Source: Methanothrix harundinacea 6Ac | GTDB taxonomy: Archaea; Halobacteriota; Methanosarcinia; Methanotrichales; Methanotrichaceae | Assembly (NCBI RefSeq): GCF_000235565.1 | Contig: NC_017527.1 | Span: 1,860,001-1,924,000 of the forward strand | Direction: 5' to 3' | Length of the DNA: 64,000 nt | Part shown: positions 24,016 through 33,109 of the stretch, piece by piece | Layout: each line of letters opens with the position of its first letter | Position numbering within the stretch: the first letter of the stretch is position 1 | Notes under the pieces: generated by a model | The model's database searches: none | What the model saw: only the letters and a program-made list of their open reading frames with translations | What the model was told of the DNA's origin: nothing | Made by a program: the position numbers and the translations under genes

Positions 24016-26898
24016 TCACTCGATGAAGATCGCGGGCCGCCCCGGCTCCGCGTTCCTGCTCTTATTCATCGGGTCCTCGCCCGGCTCGTCCGCCGAGAGG
24101 ACATCGACCGGGCAGCCGAAGGTCCGCTCCAGGTACCTCCGCTCCCGGGAGAGGGTCTCAAACTCGTCGATCTGGAGGGGGTCGGAGTTCAATGCGTGGG
24201 CCCCCTTCATCAGCCTCTGGGCGTACTTGGGCGCCTCCTTCTTGTGGCTTGCGACCTCCGGAAGGGCCATCGCCTTCTTCATGATCGATCCGACGTCCAG
24301 GCTTCCCGCCTCCTTCTCTTCCAGGGCCGCCTTCAGCATCGCCCTCTTCCAGGCCGGCGTGGTGAAGAGGGTGATCCGCTCGGGCTTTCTGCTCGTCACC
24401 CGGAGGATCTCCTCGACGTCGGATAGGGTCCGCCCGAGGAGATCCTCGGCCATCTCCGCCCCGGCATCGATCTTCTCGGGGGCCGCCTCAGGCCACCGGG
24501 CCCGGGAGATGTACGCGTCCTTCCCGAAGGCCTTCGCCTCTACGCCGGCCATCTCCTCCCAGATCTCCTCGCAGACGTGGGGCGTGAAGGGCGCCATCAG
24601 CCTCACCCAGACGTCCAGGACCGAACGGAGGCGGTTTTTGCCTCCCCGCCTCTGGTACCAGCGGAGGTCGTTGATCATGTGGTAAAAGGCGCTCTGGACC
24701 GCCCGCCGGGTCTGGACCGCCTCCAGCGCCTCCGTCGTCTCGATGATCCTCTTCTGAAGCTGGCTCTCCATCCACCGGTCGATCAGCTCAGGGTCTGCAA
24801 GCTCGTCTATCTCCTGATCATTGATTATCTCCCTCGCCAGGTTGTAGAACCGGACCACCTGCTGCCTCGTCGCCTCGACGCCGTCGTTTCGCCAGTCGGC
24901 GTCCTGGGTATGCTCGGCGTTGGAGAGGATGTAGAGCCTGGTGACGTCGGCGCCGTTGGCCTCGACGGCCCGCCGGAGGGTGAGGAGGGGCCCCTTGGAC
25001 TTGGACATCTTCTTCCCCTCCAGGGAGACGAAGCCGTTGACGGCCATCGCCCTCGGCCAGAGGGAGGGCGGGTATATGGCGACGTGGTGGTAGAGGAAGA
25101 AGAGGAGGTGGTTTGCGACGAGGTCTTTTCCGGAGGAGCGGAGGTCGACGGGGTACCAGTAGACGAAGTCCTCTCTGATCCTTTTGACCGTCTCCTCGGG
25201 CATCCCGGTGAGGTCGGCGACGGCGGCGGCGTCTCCCTTCCCGAGGAATATGAAGTCGAAGAACTCGGGGACGAGGTTGTCGATCGCAAGGCCGGCGTTT
25301 ACGTACTTCGCCAGGATGTAGTAGGACATGTAGATGGTGGAGTCGCCCAAAGATTCGATCAGCCACTCCTGGTCCCAGGGGAGGTTAGTCCCCAGCCCCT
25401 TCCTCCGGGCGCAGGCCTTGTCCTTCAGCCAGTCGACCTTGTTCTCAAACTCCGTCCTGATCTCCTCGGGGATGAGCCGCATCTGGGCGAGACACTGGCT
25501 TACCCGCCCCTTCCACTGGGGGTCGGAGTAGTTGAGGAACCACTGGTCTCTCACCATCTTTACGACGCACCGGGTCCCGCACCGGCAGATCACGGGGGTC
25601 TCGCTGAACTCGTAGAAGACCTCGGCGACGTTTCCAGCGATGAGGTCGGCGAGGAGGACGTCCTTGATCTTGGAGACGGCGGTCCCGGCGTACTTGCCGG
25701 TCCTCTCCTTGAGGACGCCGTGGTGAAACTCCCGCCGGTAGACGAGCTTCGTCGCCTCCTCGGCCCGGGGGTCGTTCTGGTCTACGACGCCGAGCTCTTC
25801 GGCGACCTCGACGGCCGGAAACTCTCCGTAGTCTGGGACCTCGATGAGGGAGATGAACTCGATTTTGCGGAGGTCTTCGGTGATCCCGTAGCCGCTGAGG
25901 TCCCGGCCGTAGAGGTCTTTGAGGGCGAGGTAGTCGTAGGGGGCGTGGGCGGGGACGGACATGACGATCCCGCTCCCGTTGTCAGGATCGACGAAGGAGG
26001 CGGGGAGGATCAGGACCTCGGCCCCCGTGAGGGGATTTTTAACTTTTTTGCCGATGAGGTCGCCGCCCACAACCTCGCCGATCCGCTCCACCGTCCTATC
26101 GGTGAAGGTCAGCTTCTCGAACGCCTCCTGGCTGACGATCCAGGTCTCGTCGCCGACCCTCGCCACGGCGTGGACGACCTCGGGGTTGACCCAGAGGTTC
26201 GTCACCCCGAAGACCGTCTCGGGGCGCAAGGTGGCGCAGGGGAGGATCTTGCCATCGAACCTGAACTTGATCAGGGCGAAGTCTATGATCGTCGCCTCCT
26301 CCCCCTTGAGGATGTCGTGGTCCTCTACGGGGTTCTCGTCGTTGGGACACCACCTGACGGGGTGGCTCCCCTTGGAGACATAGCCGAGGCCCCGGAGGAT
26401 GAAGTACTGCCACTCGATGAACTTCTTGTAGGCGGGGTCGGTCGTGGTGAACTCCCGCCTCCAGTCGATGGAGTAGCCGATCGACTCCATCGCCGCCTTC
26501 GACTCCCTCCTGAAGTAGTCGACGATCGCCTGGGGGGTCGTGAGGGTTGCGAAGACCTCCAGCGGTATGTCGTGGTGCTGGGTGTAGACCTTCTCTATCT
26601 CCGGGTCGCGGTTCTTTACAAGCTCGCTGAGGCCGACGATGGGAGTTCCGGTGACGTGAAAGCCCATGGGGAAGAGGACGTTCTCACCCCTCATCCTTCG
26701 ATACCTAGCGACGACGTCGCCGATGGTGAAGGTCCTGGTGTGGCCGGCGTGGAGGTTTCCGTTCAGATAGGGGTAGGGTATCGTTATGAAGAACTTCTCC
26801 TTCTCCGATGGCTCCGCCGAGAAGACCCCCGCCTCGGACCACTTCTGCTGCCACTTCGCTTCAATCGATGCAGCCCTGTAATCTTCGAGCAAATTCAT
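24016..26898 (-). CDS. leuS: leucyl-tRNA synthetase, archaeal type
   Basis: The 960-residue class I synthetase has the HIGH-type motif HAGH near residue 52 and KMSKS as KKMSKSKG near residue 630. A CP1 editing insertion lies between (LRPETVFGVTNLWV, the Thr-rich editing region). The long C-terminal anticodon-binding and LeuRS-specific tail is of archaeal/eukaryotic type. It charges tRNA-Leu. The gene lies 11 nt behind dapL on the same strand, indicating co-transcription. A long antisense frame across it (24577-27003) is a GC-codon shadow. Confidence 0.97.
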   Translation of the reverse strand: MNLLEDYRAASIEAKWQQKWSEAGVFSAEPSEKEKFFITIPYPYLNGNLHAGHTRTFTIGDVVARYRRMRGENVLFPMGFHVTGTPIVGLSELVKNRDPEIEKVYTQHHDIPLEVFATLTTPQAIVDYFRRESKAAMESIGYSIDWRREFTTTDPAYKKFIEWQYFILRGLGYVSKGSHPVRWCPNDENPVEDHDILKGEEATIIDFALIKFRFDGKILPCATLRPETVFGVTNLWVNPEVVHAVARVGDETWIVSQEAFEKLTFTDRTVERIGEVVGGDLIGKKVKNPLTGAEVLILPASFVDPDNGSGIVMSVPAHAPYDYLALKDLYGRDLSGYGITEDLRKIEFISLIEVPDYGEFPAVEVAEELGVVDQNDPRAEEATKLVYRREFHHGVLKERTGKYAGTAVSKIKDVLLADLIAGNVAEVFYEFSETPVICRCGTRCVVKMVRDQWFLNYSDPQWKGRVSQCLAQMRLIPEEIRTEFENKVDWLKDKACARRKGLGTNLPWDQEWLIESLGDSTIYMSYYILAKYVNAGLAIDNLVPEFFDFIFLGKGDAAAVADLTGMPEETVKRIREDFVYWYPVDLRSSGKDLVANHLLFFLYHHVAIYPPSLWPRAMAVNGFVSLEGKKMSKSKGPLLTLRRAVEANGADVTRLYILSNAEHTQDADWRNDGVEATRQQVVRFYNLAREIINDQEIDELADPELIDRWMESQLQKRIIETTEALEAVQTRRAVQSAFYHMINDLRWYQRRGGKNRLRSVLDVWVRLMAPFTPHVCEEIWEEMAGVEAKAFGKDAYISRARWPEAAPEKIDAGAEMAEDLLGRTLSDVEEILRVTSRKPERITLFTTPAWKRAMLKAALEEKEAGSLDVGSIMKKAMALPEVASHKKEAPKYAQRLMKGAHALNSDPLQIDEFETLSRERRYLERTFGCPVDVLSADEPGEDPMNKSRNAEPGRPAIFIE

Positions 26899-26909
26899 CT
26901 CCTCCAGGG

Positions 26910-28076
26910 TCAGAGGCTCTTCTCCTCCGCCACCATCCTCTCCATCCTCTCGACCGCCTCGGCGATCCTATCCGTCGGCTGGGTGACCGAGAACCGAACG
27001 TAACCCTCGCCGTAGTCGCCGAAGCCGACGCCCGGGGTCGCGACTATGCCGAGCTGATCGATCAGCTTCCTCGTATAGTCCTTCGACCGGCCCCCGGTCC
27101 AGGCCCAGAGGTAGAAGGTCGCCTCCGGCTTCTCGACCTCCAGGCCGATCTTCTTGAGGCCAGCGTAAAGGAGCTCCACCCGCTCCTGGTAGGTCTTTCT
27201 CATATCGGCGGCGATCTTTTGGGCGTTCTTCAGGGCGACTATCCCCGCGTCCTGGACCGCCCCGAAGTTGCCGGAGTCTATGTTGCTCTTGACGTTCCCG
27301 ATCCCGGCGACGATCTCCCGGTCTCCGACGACGAAGCCGACCCTCCAGCCGGTCATGTTGCAGGTCTTGGAGAGGGAGTGAAACTCGACCGCCACCTCCC
27401 GGGCCCCCTCCACCTCCAGGATCGATGGAGGCCTCTCATCGCCGAAGTAGACCTCGGAGTAGGGGTTGTCGTGGAGGACGATCAGGTTATTATCGGCGGC
27501 GAAGTCGACGAGCCTCTTGAAGAATTTGAGGTCGGCGCAGGCCCCCGTCGGGTTGTTGGGGTAGTTGAGAAAGATCAGCCTCGCCTTTCGGGCGACGTCG
27601 GAGGGGATGGAGTCCAGGTCCGGGAGAAACCCGTTCTCCCTCTTGAGGGGGAGGATGACGGGGACCCCTCCCGCAAACTCGACGGCGGTCTTGTAGACCG
27701 GGTAAGCCGGATCGGGGACGAGGGCGAGGTTTCCGGGGTTCAAGAAGGCTAGGGGGGCGTGGGCTATCCCCTCCTTCGATCCGATGAGGGCGAGGACCTC
27801 CGACTCCGGGTCGAGGTCGACTTTGAAGGTCTCCTTATACCACTCGGCAACGGCCGTCCGGAACTCGATCTTCCCCTCATAGGAGGGGTACTGGTGGTTT
27901 CTGGGGTCGGCGGCCGCCCGGCAAAGGCTATCGATGATTATTTGGGGGGTGGGCAGGTCAGGGTCTCCGACCCCCAGGTTGATGACGTCCACCCCCCTCT
28001 TCTGGGCCGCAATCTTCGCCCTGTCGATGGCGGCGAAGGGATACGGTGGGAGGGATTTTATCCGATCAGAGTACAT
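26910..28076 (-). CDS. dapL: LL-diaminopimelate aminotransferase-like class I/II aminotransferase
   Basis: The 388-residue PLP enzyme begins YSDRIKSLPPYPFAAID and has INLGVGDPDLPTP, LNYPNNPTGA, and HSLSKTCNMTGWRVGF containing the PLP-binding Lys near residue 235. The N-terminal pattern fits the DapL2-type LL-diaminopimelate aminotransferases, which make LL-DAP directly for lysine synthesis in methanogens. A related aspartate or alanine aminotransferase cannot be excluded from sequence alone. The ATG at 28074-28076 has GGAG upstream; a longer frame to 28175 adds 33 residues over the promoter region shared with divergent hel308. Confidence 0.85.
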   Translation of the reverse strand: MYSDRIKSLPPYPFAAIDRAKIAAQKRGVDVINLGVGDPDLPTPQIIIDSLCRAAADPRNHQYPSYEGKIEFRTAVAEWYKETFKVDLDPESEVLALIGSKEGIAHAPLAFLNPGNLALVPDPAYPVYKTAVEFAGGVPVILPLKRENGFLPDLDSIPSDVARKARLIFLNYPNNPTGACADLKFFKRLVDFAADNNLIVLHDNPYSEVYFGDERPPSILEVEGAREVAVEFHSLSKTCNMTGWRVGFVVGDREIVAGIGNVKSNIDSGNFGAVQDAGIVALKNAQKIAADMRKTYQERVELLYAGLKKIGLEVEKPEATFYLWAWTGGRSKDYTRKLIDQLGIVATPGVGFGDYGEGYVRFSVTQPTDRIAEAVERMERMVAEEKSL

Positions 28077-28173
28077 GAGATGATCTCCAATGGTGGTATA
28101 GATCCACGATGCCGCCCTCGCCGGGTTCGGACCGGGATCGCTGGGCAGCGTCGGTTCGCTGATAGTAACAGTC

Positions 28174-28184
28174 ACGTTGTATAT
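28174..28184 (+). promoter_or_regulatory. TATA box of hel308
   Basis: ttgtatataag lies about 17-27 nt before the ATG at 28201, so the transcript is leaderless or nearly so. It sits in the 124-bp divergent spacer shared with dapL. Confidence 0.5.
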
Positions 28185-28200
28185 AAGATTAGAGGAGTCG

Positions 28201-30330
28201 ATGCTCGAGATGGAAGATCTGACCTCCTGGCTCCCCCGGGAGGTGGCGGAACTTTATCAGAATGAGGGGATAAGGGAGCTCTATCCCCCCCAGGCCGAGG
28301 CGGTGGAGAAGGGGCTTTTGGAGGGGAAGAGCATCCTCGTCTCTGTCCCGACGGCCGCGGGAAAGACGATGATGGCGGAGCTGGCGATGCTGAGGGCCGC
28401 CCTCTCCGGGGGCCGGTCCCTCTACATCGTCCCCCTCCGGGCCCTCGCCTCGGAGAAGCACGCCGCCTTCTCGCGGTTCTCCCCCCTGGGGGTGAAGGTG
28501 GGGGTCTCCAGCGGCGATATGGAGCGGCGGGACGAGTACCTGGGAAGAAACCATATCATCGTCGCCACCTCGGAGAAGGCCGACTCCCTCATCAGGAACG
28601 GAGCCCGGTGGATCCGGGACCTATCGGTCCTGGTCGTCGACGAGATCCACCTCCTCGACTCCCCGAACCGGGGCCCGACCCTGGAGATGACGATAACCAA
28701 GCTTTTGAGGCTCAACCCTCAGATGCAGATCCTGGGGCTCTCCGCGACGGTCGCCAACGCCCGGGAGGTGGCGGCCTGGCTCAAAGCCGAGCTGGTGGAG
28801 AGCCGCTGGAGGCCGGTGGAGCTGAAGGAGGGGGTGATCTGCGACGGCGTCCTCCACTTTCCTGGGGAGGAGGTCCCCCTCTCTCGCCGGCGCGACGACC
28901 TCATAGACCTCGTCAAGGATACGATCGGCGAGGGGGGTCAGATCCTGATCTTCGATAGCAGCAGGCGGAACGCCGAGGCGACGGCGACGAAGCTCGCAAA
29001 GGTGGTCGCTGAAGCGATCGAAGGGAAGGCCGCATCCCGCCTCTCTGAGAAGATCCTCGCCACCGGCGATACTGAAACAGGAAGGCGGCTCGCCGACTGC
29101 GTCAGGTCCGGCGTCGCCTTCCACCACGCCGGCCTCCTCGCCGAGCAGAGGGCGGTCGTCGAGGGGGGCTTCAGGTCCGGATCGATCAAGGCGATAGCCT
29201 CCACCCCGACCCTCGCCGCGGGGCTGAACCTCCCCGCGAGGAGGGTCCTGATAAAGAGCTACCGGCGGTACGAGGGCTCCCGGGGCATGGTCCCGATACC
29301 GGTGATGGAGTACCGGCAGATGGCGGGCAGAGCCGGCAGGCCCGGCCTCGACCCTCGGGGGGAGGCCCTCCTGATGGCGAAGAACGAGGCAGAGGTGAGG
29401 GACCTTCTGGACCATTACGTCCTGGGGGAGCCGGAGGAGATCTTCTCGAAGCTCGCCATGGAGCCGGCGCTCCGGACCCACCTACTCTCGACGGTGGCGA
29501 CGGGCTTTGCAAAGGATGAGGAGGAGCTGAAGAGGTTCGTCGACTCCACCTTCTACGCCAGCCAGCAGGAGGCCTGGCACCTGGAGGCGACGATGGAGCG
29601 GGTCCTGGAGTTTCTGATCGAGGGCGGCATGTTGGAGGCGGACCTGCGGCCCACCCCCCTGGGGGAGCTCGTCTCGCGGCTGTACATCGACCCCCTCTCC
29701 GCCAGGATCGTCGTCGAGAACCTCCGGGCGAAGGAGAAGACGAAGATCACCGACCTAACCCTCCTCCACATGATCACCATGACCCCCGACATGGACACCC
29801 TCTACGTCCAATCCTCCGACGGCTGGGTCGAGGATTTCATCGACGAGCACGCATGCGAGCTCTGCCGCGAGGAGAACTACGACTGGATGATGAGGGAGGC
29901 GAAGACCGCCGCCCTCCTCCTGGAGTGGATCTCCGAATCGGAGGAGGAGAGGATCGCCGACCGGTTCCGGGTCGGCCCCGGCGATATAAGGCGCGTCGCA
30001 GAGACGGCGGAGTGGCTGATCCACTCGGCGGGGAGGCTCTCCGAGCACCTGGACCTGGGCGCGACCTTCAGGATATACCAGCTCGAGAAGAGGGTCCACT
30101 ACGGCGCCGGCCCCGACCTTCTCGGCCTTCTCGACCTGAAGGGGGTCGGGCGGGTGAGGGCGAGAAAGCTCCACCGGGCCGGCTATACCAGCATCGAGAG
30201 GCTGAAGGAGGCGAAGGCCGCGGACCTCGCAGAGATCCTCGGGCCGAAGATCGCCGGGAAGGTGATCGCCCAGATCCGGGCCGATGGAGGAGGAGAAGGA
30301 GAAGAAAGAGAAGGAGGAGGGAGATGGTAG
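28201..30330 (+). CDS. hel308: Hel308 DNA helicase (Ski2-like superfamily 2)
   Basis: The protein of about 709 residues has all SF2 motifs: Q motif near YPPQAEAV, Walker A VPTAAGKTMMAE, DEIH box VVDEIHLL, motif III LGLSATV, motif IV-VI with TPTLAAGLNLPARRV and QMAGRAGRPG. The winged-helix/ratchet region follows, and the C-terminal HhH (LLDLKGVGRVRARKLH) ends the protein. Hel308 unwinds lagging strands at stalled replication forks 3'-5'. The start at ATG 28201 agrees with the TATA box; an ATG at 28210 is equally possible. Its 3' end overlaps a 33-aa ORF. Confidence 0.96.
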   Translation: MLEMEDLTSWLPREVAELYQNEGIRELYPPQAEAVEKGLLEGKSILVSVPTAAGKTMMAELAMLRAALSGGRSLYIVPLRALASEKHAAFSRFSPLGVKVGVSSGDMERRDEYLGRNHIIVATSEKADSLIRNGARWIRDLSVLVVDEIHLLDSPNRGPTLEMTITKLLRLNPQMQILGLSATVANAREVAAWLKAELVESRWRPVELKEGVICDGVLHFPGEEVPLSRRRDDLIDLVKDTIGEGGQILIFDSSRRNAEATATKLAKVVAEAIEGKAASRLSEKILATGDTETGRRLADCVRSGVAFHHAGLLAEQRAVVEGGFRSGSIKAIASTPTLAAGLNLPARRVLIKSYRRYEGSRGMVPIPVMEYRQMAGRAGRPGLDPRGEALLMAKNEAEVRDLLDHYVLGEPEEIFSKLAMEPALRTHLLSTVATGFAKDEEELKRFVDSTFYASQQEAWHLEATMERVLEFLIEGGMLEADLRPTPLGELVSRLYIDPLSARIVVENLRAKEKTKITDLTLLHMITMTPDMDTLYVQSSDGWVEDFIDEHACELCREENYDWMMREAKTAALLLEWISESEEERIADRFRVGPGDIRRVAETAEWLIHSAGRLSEHLDLGATFRIYQLEKRVHYGAGPDLLGLLDLKGVGRVRARKLHRAGYTSIERLKEAKAADLAEILGPKIAGKVIAQIRADGGGEGEEREGGGRW

Positions 30331-30425
30331 ATTTCCGGAAGACGACCTTTGTGGCGGCCCGCCTCGCCCTCTACCCTCAGAGGAAGATCGAGCTCGATAT
30401 CGCCCCCCTGAAGGATTACCGATGA
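30324..30425 (+). CDS. 33-residue small protein, candidate, unknown function
   Basis: The frame runs ATG GTA GAT ... CGA TGA and encodes a basic peptide beginning MVDFRKTTFVAARLALY and ending APLKDYR. It has a strong ribosome-binding site (AAGGAGGAGGG at 30311-30321). It overlaps the end of hel308 by 7 nt and its TGA overlaps the ATG of the NrdG-like gene (ATGA, 30422-30425). Such coupling favours real translation, either as a functional peptide or as a leader for the next gene. I recognise no family. Confidence 0.5.
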   Translation: MVDFRKTTFVAARLALYPQRKIELDIAPLKDYR

Positions 30426-31288
30426 AAGTGAACCTCGGGGGGATCGTCCCCCTCTCGACCCTCGACTGGACCGGCGCAGCCGCCGCCGTCATCTTCATGA
30501 GGGGCTGCCCCCTCCGCTGCCCCCACTGCCACAACGCGCTCCTGCAGACCGGGGAGAGCTTCGAGGAGCTGGCGGATATAAAAAGCAGGATCGACGAGGC
30601 GGGGCCCTTCATCAGCGCTGTGATCCTATCCGGCGGCGAGCCCCTCGTCCAGCTGAAGGCATCGCGGGAGATCGCCATTCACTCAAAAAATATGGGACTG
30701 AAAGTGGGCGTAGAGACCAGCGGCCGCTTCCCGGACCGGCTCGCCTCGCTTATCGAGGACGGGCTGGTGGATATGGTCTTCCTGGACGTCAAGGAGGCGC
30801 TGCGAGACCCCGAGTATGCGGCGGCCACCGGCCAAAGGGACGTAGCCCCCCGGGTGGCCGAGAGCCTCCGGCTCTGCCTGGAGGCGGGGGTCCCCCTGGA
30901 GGTGAGGACGACGGTCTTTCCCAACATGCCCTCTCTGGACCGGCTCCTGGAGATCGGGGGGTTCCTCAGGGACCTTGGGATCAGTTCGTACACCCTCCAG
31001 CAGGGGCTCCCGAGCGACTGCGAGAAGCCCTTCGACCCCGTTCCTATAAAATTGCTCACATATATCTCCACGACGATGAAGGAGCGGTTCGGCCTCGACA
31101 CCACCATAAAGAAGGGGCCCCTATCTTACAGGTCCCGGCCGTACCAGACGGAGCTCTTCCAGATCTGCCAGCTCCGAAAGCTCCACCCCCGGCCCGCCTC
31201 CCCCGGCGGCTCAGAAAGGTTGAAATCGAGCGATCCCTTGAGGAAGGACGAGGACGCTGAAGATCGAGACGGAGACGGAAGAGGATGA
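30422..31288 (+). CDS. radical SAM activase, anaerobic ribonucleotide reductase activating protein type
   Basis: The 288-residue protein opens VNLGGIVPLSTLDWTG and has the radical SAM triplet CPLRCPHC (CxxxCxxC) near residue 30. VILSGGEPLVQ is the SAM-binding GGE motif. The sequence resembles archaeal NrdG-like enzymes that install a glycyl radical on NrdD. The first 240 or so residues match; the last 45 (RPASPGGSERLKSSDP...) are a charged, low-complexity extension. No NrdD gene is in the window. A longer frame from 30284 overlaps hel308 and is rejected because the ATG at 30422 couples with the small ORF. Confidence 0.82.
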   Translation: MKVNLGGIVPLSTLDWTGAAAAVIFMRGCPLRCPHCHNALLQTGESFEELADIKSRIDEAGPFISAVILSGGEPLVQLKASREIAIHSKNMGLKVGVETSGRFPDRLASLIEDGLVDMVFLDVKEALRDPEYAAATGQRDVAPRVAESLRLCLEAGVPLEVRTTVFPNMPSLDRLLEIGGFLRDLGISSYTLQQGLPSDCEKPFDPVPIKLLTYISTTMKERFGLDTTIKKGPLSYRSRPYQTELFQICQLRKLHPRPASPGGSERLKSSDPLRKDEDAEDRDGDGRG

Positions 31289-31869
31289 AGATCGTGGGAT
31301 TTGTGGGGATGCCCGGCTCCGGGAAGTCGGCGGCCGCAGAGGTGGCGCGGGAGATGAAGATACCCGTCGTCGTCATGGGCGACGTCATCCGGGAGGAGGC
31401 GGCGGCCTGCGGCCTTCCCCCCACCGACAGAAACCTCGGGGCCGTAGGAAACGATCTCCGGGAGAGGGAGGGCCCCGACGCCATCGCGGCCAGGTGCCTC
31501 GCGAAGATCCGGGCCACCGGCGCCCCCGTCGTCGTCGTCGAGGGGATCAGGAGCAGATCCGAGGTGGACCTCTTTCGGAGAAGCTCGAACGGCTTTTCGC
31601 TCATCGAGGTGTACGTACCCGACGAGATCCGCCTCGCCCGGATCGCCTCCCGGGGGAGGTCCGACGACGCAAATGACTGCGACCTCGCGAAGGCGGTGGC
31701 GGACCGGGACGCCCGGGAGCTCTCCTGGGGGATGGGGGAGGCGATCCGGGCGGCGGATTTGAGGATCGAGAACTCGGGGAGCGTCGCGGAGTTTCGGGGG
31801 AGGGTGAGGGAGGTGTTAGAAGGCCACGAAATTTCGAAACAATCGCGTGGAAAATTTAATAAAGAATAA
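31285..31869 (+). CDS. UPF0200-family P-loop nucleotide kinase-like protein
   Basis: A 194-residue protein starting IVGFVGMPGSGKSAAAEVA, a clear Walker A. It continues VVVMGDVIREEA and VVVEGIRSRSEVDLF, with EVYVPDEIRLARI in the lid region. The pattern belongs to UPF0200, a methanogen-rich family related to dephospho-CoA and adenylate kinases; its substrate is unknown to me. The start overlaps the NrdG-like stop by 4 nt. The last 15 codons become AT-rich, at the border of the low-GC island that follows. Confidence 0.85.
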   Translation: MKIVGFVGMPGSGKSAAAEVAREMKIPVVVMGDVIREEAAACGLPPTDRNLGAVGNDLREREGPDAIAARCLAKIRATGAPVVVVEGIRSRSEVDLFRRSSNGFSLIEVYVPDEIRLARIASRGRSDDANDCDLAKAVADRDARELSWGMGEAIRAADLRIENSGSVAEFRGRVREVLEGHEISKQSRGKFNKE

Positions 31870-31897
31870 TGCAGCAAAATAGGAGCTTGTGGAGAGC

Positions 31898-33109
31898 ATG
31901 AAAGCAAAATCCCTATCAGAGATTTATGACATATTCGACCCTCAAGAGGCGCTGTCTGGGGAGACGCTCAAAGAATATTACGTGAGGAGAGAGAGTCCAA
32001 TAGATAGGCATGCAAATGCACTCCGATCGAGCGGAAGGCCGCTGAAGTACCTTTTTGTAGGAAGCAGGGGAAACGGCAAGAGCACAGAACTTAACAGGTT
32101 ATCCGAGATTTTGGAGGATGATCTCCTCATAGTCCCCTTCTCAATAAGGGACAAGCTGAATTTATATGATATAGAATATTCAGATATTTTGCTCATCATC
32201 GCTGCAGAGATTTATGAAAGAGTCTCTGAAAATGTCGAATTGAGCAGCAAGTTGAGCGATTACCTCGATTCGTGGTCTGAAAAAGTGATAGAAAATGAGA
32301 AGAGTTATGGATTGAGCGCCGAAGCGAAGGCCGGCTTCGCTGCGTTCGTATTTAATATCACAGGGAAGATGAAGACCGAAGCTTCCACAAGAGAAGTTAC
32401 AAGGAAGGTCATACAGCCACAGCTCAGCGACCTGATATATGCTGTGAATAAGATAATAATTGAGGCTGAAGAGAAACTCGATAAGAACATCCTCGTCATA
32501 ATCGACGACCTCGATAAGGTGAATCTGGAGAAGGGAGAAGAGCTGTTCTACAAGCATGGTGCTGAGCTGACGTCGCCGATCTGCAGGATTATCTACACGA
32601 TTCCCCAACCTCTTCTATTCTCCAATAAGATAAGGCAGATCGTCCTTCAGTATTTTGACGGTCGTATAGACCTTGGCAATATAAATATCTATAATAGGAA
32701 CGGTGAGCTGGATCCTGAAGGATGCGATCTTATGAAGCAGGTCGCTCTAAAGAGGATGGACGAGTCTCTGATATCAAAAGATGCTCTGAACCTGGCCGTC
32801 AAGTACTCCGCAGGAGTTATGACGGAGTTTATAAGGATAATAAGATCTGCGGGGAATATCGCAGATACCGATGGCAGGCGCAGCATAGAGTTATCAGATG
32901 TAGAGCAGGCCATCGCAGATACCAAGAACGATTATATCAGGATTCTCAATCCTCAGGACATAGAGATTTTAAAAGAAGTGATGAAAACGAAAGGCAAAGT
33001 TGGCGGAGAAAAATTCCAGGATCTGCTCTTCAGCCTTGCGATACTCGAATACTCGAACGGTGAGGCCTGGTATGACATCCACCCTGCCATCAAGAGAATT
33101 ATTAAATGA
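31898..33109 (+). CDS. P-loop ATPase (AAA/STAND-like) of a two-gene accessory unit
   Basis: The 403-residue ATPase has Walker A GSRGNGKST near residues 55-63 and Walker B ILVIIDDLDKV near residues 197-207. A helical C-terminal part follows with ISKDALNLAVKYSAGVMTEFIRIIRSAG, resembling the lid and winged region of ORC/STAND-type ATPases. An N-terminal segment (residues 1-40) has FDPQEALSGETLKEYYVRRE. No transmembrane helix is seen. The GC content is far below the flanking genes and codon use is different. It overlaps the TPR gene by 38 nt, so the two act together. The start could also be GTG 31889. A regulatory or defence role is inference. Confidence 0.75.
   Translation: MKAKSLSEIYDIFDPQEALSGETLKEYYVRRESPIDRHANALRSSGRPLKYLFVGSRGNGKSTELNRLSEILEDDLLIVPFSIRDKLNLYDIEYSDILLIIAAEIYERVSENVELSSKLSDYLDSWSEKVIENEKSYGLSAEAKAGFAAFVFNITGKMKTEASTREVTRKVIQPQLSDLIYAVNKIIIEAEEKLDKNILVIIDDLDKVNLEKGEELFYKHGAELTSPICRIIYTIPQPLLFSNKIRQIVLQYFDGRIDLGNINIYNRNGELDPEGCDLMKQVALKRMDESLISKDALNLAVKYSAGVMTEFIRIIRSAGNIADTDGRRSIELSDVEQAIADTKNDYIRILNPQDIEILKEVMKTKGKVGGEKFQDLLFSLAILEYSNGEAWYDIHPAIKRIIK

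Noticed and set aside
24577-27003. 808-codon open frame antisense to leuS
   Set aside because: It is the mirror of GC-rich leuS codons; composition is Val/Asp/Gly/Leu-biased with no family motif, and leuS is certain.
31898-33109. ATPase as replication initiator (Orc1/Cdc6)
   Set aside because: Walker motifs fit loosely, but there is no clear winged-helix origin-binding domain and no origin-like repeats nearby; the partner is a TPR protein.
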